Origin: Spongospora subterranea f. sp. subterranea
Taxonomy: Eukaryota; Endomyxa: Phytomyxea; Phytomyxea; Plasmodiophorida
Direction: 5' to 3'
Assembly: GCA_049724395.1 (NCBI GenBank)
Contig: JAUGWO010000183.1
Location: forward strand, 62,001 to 126,000
Length of the DNA: 64,000 bases
Positions 47,171 through 57,260 of the stretch are shown here, piece by piece; the first letter of the stretch is position 1, and every line of letters begins with the position of its first letter. The position numbers and the translations under genes were made by a program. A model generated the notes under the pieces. The model was not told the origin of the DNA, did not search any database, and saw only the letters and a program-made list of their open reading frames with translations.

Positions 47171-47189
47171 AGCTCGGGCACTTTGAATG

Positions 47190-50100
47190 CATTTTTTTGT
47201 TTTTCAGTTCGCGTCTCCCTCTCTCAACTTGTCGAATCCGCCCTTTAAAGCGGCGACATGATCGGCGATCGTTTCCTTCGTGTGGTACATTGAATTGTCA
47301 ATGTACTGGGAATGTGTCTTGTTCAGAACGTTGCTTATGATGGCGTTTGCCGTCGTTTCTAACGTCTGATTCCCAAAAGGGAGGTGCCGAAAATTGAAAG
47401 AAAAAGAAGTGCGTTTTCAACAACGTGCCCGAGCTTAATACGCTGTGGTTTGTAGTCGATCAGAGCGACTCGGGGCTCGATCCAGACGAGATTTCAACTG
47501 TAGCATGGAGACGCACGCCTTGGAGAACGTCAAGAACGTGAGAGCGTGTTTGGGCCTCGCGCGATTGAGATGACTTGATTCGTTTTTACACGCTTTGTTT
47601 ATTGAAATACGGACCGTGTATACAATGCCTAGTGGTTAAATAGCAACTTCATTGTTGTTGGGAGAACGGCGATCAAGCATTCATGCCAGTTGATATTTTG
47701 TCTTGAAAAAATTGTTTTTGTGACTACAGAGGCAATCGTATTTCGCGTCGTTTGATTTATTTGACCCCAAAAAATGGCATTAAGCCTTGGCAAGACATCA
47801 GTTCTGGAATTGCCAACAGCTTGTGGATATAAATACGAAGCAGAGTTCTGCGGTTCTCAATAAATTCGAGGTCAAAGTGATTCTGTAAAACCCTATTGTG
47901 CCTGCGAGGTAGTTTGGGAACTCGCTTCCGTAGCGACTCGTTTTTACCTGCGAAATCTAGAATCTACAAGTATTACAATATCAAAATGGGAACTTGACAG
48001 GAACGCCAAAACTAATTGAGACATCGTACCGAGCGGTGCAGTCGGCTGAAATGTGTATAACGCCTCAAAACAGACCATTCTTCAATCCCGTTTGACATAT
48101 CAATCTGATACATCTGCACAGATTAACTATAGTTTCTGGGAAGTTGTGAACTAGGTACCACTACATCTCCTCGATCGGCATTGATGATTTGAGCTTTCGG
48201 TATAGCACAACGGTTGATTTCAGAGCAGCAGTGGACACTTTCATCCTCTATACAGCTGGTTCGCTCAGGCGCCATGGATGGATTGCAGATCCGGAAAGAT
48301 ATTTACGCTTTTGTGGAACAAAACAGGATTGTGGATGGAGTCAAACAGGTGGCGCCAGCCTATGACGAGTTCCACTGCAGTCATCCTATATCTCCATCCA
48401 ATCGTGGGTCATTCGCTACGATACCGGCTCAAAAGGAATTTGGTCATGTCAGTCGAGATTGAATGAGTTGGCCTAGGCAGGACAACAACCGGGTTGCCAT
48501 GAACAAAATACATCTTGGAACAGCGTTGGGCAATTGAAAACAGGCCAGGGCGGCGCTTTGCAAACATAATAGTTGGAGCCGAAGGTATTTTGTGAAAGCG
48601 GGAAGGTCAATAAGCCTTAAGCCAGAATTAACATTCGGGCAATAACGTTGAGGATGAGGTTAGGTGTTCGCTTGAATCCATGCGTATGCGCTTAAAAAAG
48701 CGGAAATACGTCTTTCCACTACATTTTCCCCAGCGCCTCCTGCACTTGAACGAACAGTTTTTTTCTGAGTCTTAGGCTCTGAAAATTTGGCACAATAATA
48801 CATGACCATGGAGACAGATATCGTCAACCGAGAAATACACATGGTCAAATCGAGAGTCCAGCATCAACAAAACTGGAATCCGGAGCTTCACCGGTCAGCA
48901 TACCAGTTAGCAGGTTGTTGTGGTCAACAACAGTAATGTCATTCAAATTGAAATTGCAATGTATTGGTTGAAAGTTCAGTGATACGACCAAACGTGCTAT
49001 TTTAGTAACAAACGATGCCCAACTTTAGAGGGATCATGAACACACGGGATCGAATTTGCTTTATTTTATTTCAAAGGTGAATGAGTTGATCAGAGAGCAG
49101 CTACAAACGCAGAAAGGATCACTGTACTTCTGATATGGCGATTTATACTTTCTCAAGACAATGTCAATGCTCTTGAGTAATTACTGGTTTTTCAAACTTA
49201 TTGTTCAAACCTACATGTCTTTTATGGTCGCAGCTCCAAAGAGTGTTGCATGTTTCAGATATTCATGTGGCAATGCTGCCTGGTCGATTGCCAGTTGGAT
49301 TATCAAGTACGATCATGTCTCAATCAAGGCCCACATGCAAGGCGACATCCTGGACGCATTAGCAGCGCGCAAAACAAAATACCGAATATCTGCCGATACA
49401 TGTACGCTCCAGCTCTTGACGTTGGCATCAACCGGTCAATTTATTCGATAAATGGAATTGATTTGTAGTTGTTAACCCAGCTGGTCACCAACTTGCCAGC
49501 ATGTTGCCACATGTATGGTCTTAGCCGAAACCATCATAAACATATGGCAACATGTGGGTTTGAAGAAAGCTATTGATCTATTGAAGGGCAAGGCTACTGC
49601 CTAAAGTACAAACCGCCATATCAGAATTACGGTCGTCTTTTCGGCGTTTGTACGTGCTGTCTGAGTTTTTCCAGATTCAGCGCATCTGGGCAAACTCTAT
49701 CAAGAAATGACCTCGAATACTGAGACAGTTTCGGAAGAAATCTAATTTCTCCAATGACCATTTCCGGTGATTACTGTGTAGACGCCAACGCTTCCCGGAT
49801 CCCCACCGAACCCGCAATCAAGTTGTGTTTACACGTAAGTATACCCCAAATTCACGCGACAACACCTTTGACCACTGTCAATACCACAATCTAAGAGAGG
49901 GCAACTGTCAATCGAATGCACGATCTGCCATTACAGTGCTCGTAGTGGCATGGCGACCTCGAATCTGGTTCATCACCATTCTCGAATCTGGTTCATCATC
50001 ATTTATTCCACTGATGCAGAAGTACAGTAACCCATGGCTGGGAATGTTGAACAACCTGCTTCATTGCCTGTTAACAAACCGGAACATAAATAATTGTTAT

Positions 50101-50600
50101 TGATGCAATCACACGTCAACGGTGGCATTAGCCTTTCCCCAGACCAGGGGTTTGTATAATTTTTGAGAGTTGATCGAATTATCAAGATTCATTGACATCG
50201 TTTGAGCATTTTTTTGTTTAGCCGACCTCATATTCATTTCTGACCCTGCCTTTTCCGAAGCACTTCAATACGGTTGCTAGTACCTGAACCAAAATGTGTT
50301 GGCATATTTTGACCCAGGACCGGACGTCTCCGGCAATGGTGGTCTTAAGAGCAATCAAGTTGTGGTCAAGTTCTGTCGATACCCAGGTTTGTACAGAATA
50401 GACATATCGGACGAAATTGAAAATGTGAACTTCAATGGCGATTTTTAGAAAATATATTAAAACAGCGCAATCATAATTGGGCTCGATTATTTATTTCTGA
50501 AAAAGATATACTGAACAGGTGTAAAAATTCCCTCTTGCATCAATAAGTTACGGCTGCAACGCATACAAGAAAGCCAAAAAAAGCAGTATATATTGCATAT
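47190..50600. other. long gene-poor stretch
   Basis: Open frames of 60-96 codons occur (48214-48462 plus, 48660-48848 minus, 49161-49451 plus) but none shows a motif or splice partner. Small repeats are present: a near-perfect hairpin at about 49500-49556 and a 23-bp tandem duplication (tctcgaatctggttcatca) at about 49955-50002. Confidence 0.4.
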
Positions 50601-50625
50601 CGATATATGGAGTTGGGGAACGGGA

Positions 50626-51212
50626 TCATGTTCTTGGAAGCCTGTTGATCATTTCTTGCCTTGCTGTGTAGTATCCAGCATAGTACCACGATAGGAGCGT
50701 GTTGTATAGATCTTGATCATTGCTGGGTATTGGAGGGATGAACGGACCTGTAAAGGCGCGAGGGATAGGAACCGGTTCAGGGTCAGCATTGCTGATTGAC
50801 GCCCCGCCACATGGCACCTCTAACTCTCGTTCAGGAATTGGCGTCGGCTTAGCAAACATGCATGAATCGTCCTGGGAAATTGCCCCTTCCTCAGGTTCAT
50901 CTTTAATGAAATCGTCGATCACCTTAGTGGCTGAAGCCGCATGGGTTTTGCCTGGCCTGGGATTATGGATATGAATTGCTGAATGATCGGTAATCGATTG
51001 CAGTTTTTGTCTTTTACCGCCCGGATTTTTACCGTGCGCCCTCTAAGATGTACAACGGGATCAGCGATTTTGTTTGAAGAAAAAGTGCAAATATATCAAC
51101 CAGTCTCAACCTGATATTCAGAAAGATCGTGTTCAAACGCAGCAATGAGGGCGGAATCATCCCAATCGGCGCCGACGAGCAGATTCTGCGCCTGATCAGA
51201 TCCTGGCTCCAT
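50626..51212 (-). CDS. SMN1: survival motor neuron (SMN) homologue without Tudor domain
   Basis: Two exons with a 68-bp intron near 51038-51105; the joined length is 519 nt (172 residues). The N-terminus has the Gemin2-binding motif DWDDSALIAAFEHDLSEYQ (compare WDDTALIKAYD in human SMN). The C-terminus has the oligomerisation YG-box LYNTLLSWYYAGYYTARQEM, preceded by a Pro-rich piece FIPPIPSNDQD. The middle is a Lys/Arg then acidic linker with no Tudor domain, like fission yeast Smn1 (152 residues) and unlike animal SMN. SMN assembles Sm cores on spliceosomal snRNAs, which fits an intron-rich genome. The start at 51212 (MEPGSDQAQN) gives a yeast-like length. The frame is open further upstream but without family similarity. 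Confidence 0.88.
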
Positions 51213-51834
51213 GAGCGGCCCACAGGTCAATATTGCTCCAGTAGGGTGATCGTATATCCGGTACAGCGCCAGGGCAACAACTGCTGTGATATTGGCACTG
51301 ATGACTTGATCCCGCCCCACCAACACAGTTTTACGGATTTTATAAAAAAGCCGTGTGCTGACACCAGTCACCACCGGTGAAGCATTGAGAAATCAGGAGA
51401 AATCTCAAATCTGCAAAAATACACGGAGAGAGATATTTCTTGATTTTGAAGTGTTCTTCACTTTAGCCTACAGAGTTCGAAACCCAGCAAAACTGGTTTT
51501 TTCACCAGAAACCTGCTCCTCGACGCAAAAGGTTGAAACAATGCAAAAACACGTTCAAGAAATGGAATAAAAGGTACTGATGGAGAAAAAGGCGGATATC
51601 AAGGGACGTAAGTCTTCATCACTGCATTGAGGAGTTTTGGTAAGCGCCAGGCGGAGAATGGTTGAATCATTGTTTATGTGCATTCATCGACTTCCACGAA
51701 GCCATTTAAACTACAGTACTTGTGAAACATGTTTTTAATTACCTTTGTCACACGAAGCCATTTAAACTACTTGTGAAACATGTTTCAATTACCTTCTATC
51801 GCATATACAATCTTCGGCCAGCAATTTTACAGTA
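51213..51834. other. intergenic with a short tandem duplication
   Basis: No gene supported. The word gaagccatttaaacta...cttgtgaaacatgttt occurs twice, about 56 bp apart (51697-51745 and 51755-51796), just outside the Copia element. Confidence 0.5.
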
Positions 51835-51955
51835 TAACAGATGGTGTTCGTAATATAGACCAGAGCTGTTGACCAGAATATTGGGAAGAAATGTATTATA
51901 ATTGGTAGGATCATATTGGTACGGTAGTACAGGGGTAGAAGCGTTCATAACTTAA
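51835..51955 (-). repeat. Copia LTR (3' LTR of the element)
   Basis: It starts taacagatggtgttcg and ends cgttcataacttaat. No difference from 55866-55986 was seen by eye. Confidence 0.92.
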
Positions 51956-54900
51956 TACTCCCCTTCGCTTTTAACCTTTGTCAGTATTATTATATCTGCA
52001 TAATGGATGATTTAAATCTTTTGAATGCAGGTTCACTGATTGGTTTAGTGAATATGTCCGCCATCATATCTGTTGTTGGACAATAGATGATTTCTATTTC
52101 CCTTTGTTGCACCTTTTCGCGAACGAAATGATATCGAACATCGATATGCTTGGATCGTTGGTTCGAGCAATTGTTCTTTTCGAGAAAAATAGCGCCCTGA
52201 TTATCCTGGTATAGTGGAGTAATCATCGAATCTTTAAATTGATTTAACTCCTTCAGCAAATCGCGGAGCCAAATGATTTCTCTTGTGGCGTCGCTTGCGG
52301 CCATATATTCCGCTTCAGTTGTTGAAAGTGCAACTGAATGTTGCTTTCTGGATTTCCATATAACGGGATTGCCTCCCACTTGGATCAGTAGACCTGTGGT
52401 TGATCGCCGATCAAGAGTGTCCATCGCGTAATTGCTGTCGGCCCATCCTGTGATATCAGTTGAGCTCCCCTTGAACACCAAGCCGTCATTCGGGGTCGTG
52501 TTCAGGTATTTGAGAATCCTTTGCGCCGCTTTCCATAGTGCTTTGGTTGGTTTCGACACATGCCTGCTGATATTGTTAACTGCAAATGCAATATCAGGAC
52601 GTGTCCCGTAAGCGATGTAGGATAAACTTCCAATGATTTCGCGAATGGGATACTTATCAGTAATCTCCTCGTCCTCGTTTGGATCATAAATAGTTGTCAT
52701 CGGTGTGGTGACTGGTTTGCAGTTTTCCTGCTTGAAACGCTGGATGACCTCTCTTATGTATTTTTCTTGCGATAGTCGGATCGTGCCATCTAAACAACGG
52801 ATCTTCATACCGAGAAATGTATCGGCTTCCCCTAGGTCTTTTCATCTTGAATGATGACCGTAGTACTGCTGAAATCTTCGTAATTTCAGTGTCGTCGTCG
52901 CCTGTGATTAGTAGATCATCGACATAGATACCTATGATTGTCAATTGATTCTCCCGGGATTTGTACCAAATGCATGGTTCCTTGGTTGATTGCGCGAATT
53001 GACTTTCCCTTAACTTGCCAAACAGGGTCGTTTGCCATTCGCGACCGGCCTGCTTCAGACCGTATAAGGCTTTCTCTAGTAGACATACTTTATGTTCCTC
53101 GCCCTGCTTGAGGAATCCGTCCGGTTGGTATATGAAGATAGGATTAGTTAGAGGTGCATTTAGATATGCAGTTGTGAAATCCTTCTGATAAATCTTCCAG
53201 TGGTTGGCGGCGGCAATTGATAAAATCGTTCGAAGCGATGTCTGCGCCAATACAGATGAAAAAGTTTCATCGTAGTCGATTCCTTCTCTCTGTGCGAATC
53301 CTTTTGCCACAAATCGTGCCTTGAATCGTACCTTGCCATCAGGGTGTGTTTTCGTCGTGAATACCCATTTGCCTTTGATCGGCTTGATGTGTGCAGGTTT
53401 ATCTACGAGTGTCCACGTGTGATTGCGATGGTGTGCATCAATTTCTTCTTGAGCAGCTTGTCGCCATTTCGTTGCTTCCGGTGACTCCATCGCCTCTGCA
53501 AATGTGGTTGGTAGTCGAACTGCACGATTAATTTCATAGACGAATTCGTCAATGATTGCCATGGGATTTTGGCTTTGCGGATGATTTTCGCTCGTGCTCC
53601 CTTCGTTGAATGTGATGTCGCGTCTGATGAGTACTTTCTTGTCTCTGACGCGTTCTACAACGTATCCCTTTTGGTAATATGGGTATCCTAAGAAAATACA
53701 CTTTTCCGCTGTTGGATCAATACTAGTCCTAAATGAACTGTCAATGTGTGTCCAGGCAACGCATCCAAATGGGCGCATGTTATCGACCGCAGGAACTTGA
53801 TTTTTCCACAGTTCGTATGGCGTCTTCCAGTCTATGCGTTTTGTTGGCAATCTGTTGAGAGTGTCGACGGCGTATCTGACTGCATGTGGCCAATAGTCGT
53901 CTGGTAAACCTGACTCTCTTAATATACAACGGGCCATCTGCATGATCGTCAGATTTCGTCGCTCGGCTTGACCGTTTTGTTGTGGGGAATATGGCACTGT
54001 CTTCTGATGTTTAATTCCTTTCTGAAGAAGAAATGTGCTCATTTGCTCATTTACGTATTCTTTTCCTCCATCGGTTAATAGAATAGCGAGCCTTTCCGTG
54101 GTTTCTGCCTGTGCATCGGTAAGGAATCTTCGCATCGCCTGTAGTACCTCGTCTGCTTCCTTCGTCTTCAAGAATGAGACCCATGTCCAGGTAGAATACA
54201 GACAGTTGAACGTTATGTAATAGCGATAATTACCAGCTCCAGGTGTTACGAATGGTCCTTTAAGATCTGATGAGACCATCTGATACCTTCGGGTTGGTTT
54301 GGTTCGCCGTTCTTCAGGAAATGCATGTCGTCGGGATTTGTTTTGCGCACAGATGTCGCAAAACTGCCGTTCGCTACCGGTAATTTCAATTCCGGTGGTC
54401 GATTTCTGTAGATTCTTCAGACGCTCGTCCGACGCATGTCCAAACCGCTTATGAGCGAGGTCCAGGCTGATCGTCGCGTTGACCTTTGCTTGTCTCCCTG
54501 TTCTGACGTAATATAGGCCATCATGCATCTTTGCGGTGAGGATCGTTTTTCCTTCTTTGCTCTCAATGTGCATGTCGTTTTCGATGACGATTCTATAGCC
54601 TTGTTGAGTGATTGAATGCGCTGATATTAACGTATTCGTCATGTTCGGTGCGTAGAGTACATCCTTGATGGTGATTGGCGGTGATGTCTGGATGATCAAA
54701 ATGCCCTTTCCATATGCCTTTGAGGCCTGTCCATTGCACGCTTGGATCTGAACTGGTTGTTTAAGAGGTTCATAATTAATCAAGATGTTTTGATTATTTG
54801 TGACTGAAACGTTGGCGCCACTGTCAATGATGTAGTCGCACGTGACTGCAGTGCCGACGCGCGAGATCCTGAATCCATTGAATTTAACGCGGTGCGCATT

Positions 54901-55865
54901 GTTCGTTTTCGGTGAAAATTCATCATGGTTTTTTCGTCGGAGATGTGGGTTCAACACCCAACACTTGTCTGTGTCATGAGAAGTTGTCTTGCACTTCTTG
55001 CAATACTGCTTGGCTCTCAAGTAACTTTTGCTCTTGTGCTGGGCTTTCATTGTCTTCAAGTCAATCGCTGGCTCGTTCGGTATCTTTGCAAACTTGCCAT
55101 GCTCGTGCTCTCGTTCTGTAGACAGTAAGAGGCTTGTCATTGAAGCAATTGTCCCTAGCTGTGATGCTCTCGCAGCTGCCTTGACTTGGTTGTACTCTGC
55201 TGGTAATCCCTGAAGTACTTTCGCACAGAATGCTAGTTCTCCGATCTTGATCTCCAGTGTGATCATGTCGTGGTATATTGAAACGAGTCGGTCCAGGTAA
55301 GCCTTCATCGTCTCGCTTGGCTGCTTTTGCGCCTCAATGAATTCGATGAATAAGGCCCCGGATTTGGCCTCTTTAGTTTCATCGTATGTATCTTGGAGTG
55401 TTCTCCATAGTTGTGCTGTTGTTGCACAATGGCTGACCTGCTTATACTGCACCTGTGCCAGGCGCATGCTGATTTCGGCTAACGCTGCGCGATCGTTGCG
55501 TCGCTCTGTTGAAGATTCAGCGTTAGGCTCGTGGTGCAAATACGAGTCTATATCCATTCGAATGAGTTGGGTCTCAACCTTCCGTTTGAAAGTGTCCCAG
55601 TTTGTGCCGTCAAACTCTGGGATCAGATTTAGGCCGCCGTTATATTTGGTGGTGTCCACCTCCTTCCTTAACGGGTGAATTGTTGTCGATCTTGTCGACT
55701 CCCATCGTCGCTCTGGCTGGCTGTTGCCGCCGGCGATGTTGTTGACCTCGTCTCTGCTGTGGCGGGTCATGGTGGTGGTGTCTCTTGCGTTGGCTTTACG
55801 CTGGACTACCCCTTTCTGTGTCAATGAGCTCTGTCGCGCAACTTGGTGGAGTTGGGACTCTTAAT

Positions 55866-55986
55866 CTAACAGATGGTGTTCGTAATATAGACCAGAGCTG
55901 TTGACCAGAATATTGGGAAGAAATGTATTATAATTGGTAGGATCATATTGGTACGGTAGTACAGGGGTAGAAGCGTTCATAACTTA
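55866..55986 (-). repeat. Copia LTR (5' LTR of the element)
   Basis: Identical partner of 51835-51955. It ends 15 bp before the tRNA-Val gene. Confidence 0.92.
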
Positions 55987-56001
55987 ATGCAGTATCGTTG
56001 T

Positions 56002-56074
56002 GTCCGAATGGTGTAGGGGTTATCACACGTGTCTAACACACACGAGGTCGCCAGTTCGAGACTGGCTTTGGACA
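56002..56074 (+). tRNA. tRNA-Val (anticodon AAC)
   Basis: A full cloverleaf is readable. The acceptor GTCCGAA pairs with TTTGGAC (one G-U), with A as discriminator. The D arm is GGTGTAGGGGTTATCAC, the usual tRNA-Val A-box region. The anticodon stem CGTGT/ACACG encloses the loop CTAACAC with anticodon AAC. The T arm GCCAG-TTCGAGA-CTGGC carries the B box. No intron. The CCA end is not encoded, as usual in eukaryotes. Confidence 0.95.
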
Positions 56075-56240
56075 TGCTTTTTTGTAGCCAACCTTCTGGG
56101 GATAATTACATGCTTTTTGTAGCCGACCTTTTGGGGGAGGATTGATGCAAGGAATCCTGTCGAATCAAGGTTTGAACATGCTTTTTTGTAGCCGACCTTT
56201 TGGGGAAATTGATGCAAGGAATCTCGTCGAATCAAGGCCA
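56072..56240 (+). repeat. tandem repeat seeded at the tRNA 3' end
   Basis: The word acatgctttttTgtagcc(a/g)acctt(t/c)tggggga occurs three times (about 56072, 56108 and 56174). The last two also share gatgcaaggaatc(c/t)(t/c)gtcgaatcaagg. The first copy overlaps the final bases of the tRNA and its T-run. Confidence 0.85.
56075..56083 (+). terminator. RNA polymerase III terminator
   Basis: A run of six T (tgcttttttg) begins three bases after the tRNA discriminator, as needed for Pol III termination. Confidence 0.8.
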
Positions 56241-56530
56241 TTCTCGGTAGAGTACCAGGAACAAGGAATCGAAAATAGCCAAATTTTCGCAATTTCAATC
56301 GTAGATGTGCCGCTGTTTCCTGTAATTGGACCTTTACATTGAGCCTCTGTCATGACAACTTCGGAAGCTATTAAAACCAAGACATGCTTTCAGACTGGTT
56401 TGAATGGACTAAAACAACTGCAAGCTGTTTGACATACCTTATAACCCATAGCTTTATGTGATGCTTTGGGTGGCAAGATCCGTCATGACCACCGCGGTTT
56501 GGTCTTTCTGTGGATCGTCGAAGCTTTTTC

Positions 56531-57229
56531 TCAGTCAAAATATAGCAAAGAAATATCGAATGCATTGCCGTCGTTAAGATGGGCACTTCCCATCATTAAT
56601 ATTGATTTGCTCGGGATGAAATCTTTTTCGATGAGATACTACAAATCGAACACAGGACGGGATCAGATGATATACGCCTTCCACAATGGTATACGCATCG
56701 GAATTACACTATCCTATTGTCAACTTGAATCAGCCATCTACAGGAAGCAAAATAAATATAGACTACAGTGAAGGAGACGAGGTCTAGAGCGGTGTCGATA
56801 TCGTCCCATGAGCCCATTTTCTTCGGCCCAATGATCTTGTGCGGCAGTATCATGTGCTTGGTCATCTCAAATTGTATGGCCGACCACGCAGGCACTTTTA
56901 TGATTTTGATTTGACATCTGTTCTGACTTGCGTTGGCGAGATGTCGGCGAAATACCAGCAACCAGCCCAACAAGTCGAGAATTTTTTCCGAGGGAATATC
57001 ATGGCGATTCCTGTCTCCAGAGCGACGGTGAATAGTTACAGAAGAGGCTGTTCAATGGATCTGCATAACCAATGATACAGATAAGCTTCAGCAGATGAGA
57101 AGCCGTTTCTGGGTCAACCGGATCTGTAATCGCAACCAATTGTAACGGTCTGACGATGGCAGAGGTATCGTATTGACTGATGTGGAGGCCGCCCATATCT
57201 CTCCCCATCATCTTATGATGTTCATTCAT
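56531..57229 (-). CDS. small unrecognised spliced gene
   Basis: Five exons with introns of 59, 62, 53 and 69 bp; the joined length is 456 nt (151 residues), an exact multiple of three. It reads MNEHHKMMGRDMGGLHISQY, then RPLQLVAITDPVDPETASHL, IAMIFPRKKFSTCWAGCWYF, MTKHMILPHKIIGPKKMGSW, DDIDTALDLVSFTDS and YLIEKDFIPSKSILMMGSAH. I recognise no domain. The splice choices for the first and last introns are the least certain. Its start codon is 31 bp from that of the divergent B-box/PH gene, so they share a promoter. Confidence 0.45.
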
Positions 57230-57260
57230 ATTGGGCAATAGGATCGTTATGTTGATCAGG

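Larger units (their letters stand above)
51835..55987 (-). mobile_element. Ty1/Copia LTR retrotransposon
   Basis: About 4.15 kb, minus orientation, with short LTRs of about 121 bp that look identical. A likely 5-bp target duplication (CAGTA) flanks it. Parts in order on the minus strand: UBN2-type gag, zinc knuckle, aspartic protease (DSGANVSV), integrase (HxxH-CxxC and DDE core), Copia reverse transcriptase (YVDDLLI) and RNase H. It looks nearly whole, with about one interruption. Near-identical LTRs make it young. It sits immediately upstream of a tRNA gene. Confidence 0.95.

Noticed and set aside
48214-48462. single-exon gene
   Set aside because: The 82-codon frame has no motif, no neighbours on the strand and no codon bias that I can judge; it is indistinguishable from a chance open frame.
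52684-55824. plus-strand frames inside the Copia element
   Set aside because: They are shadows of the element's own minus-strand coding region.
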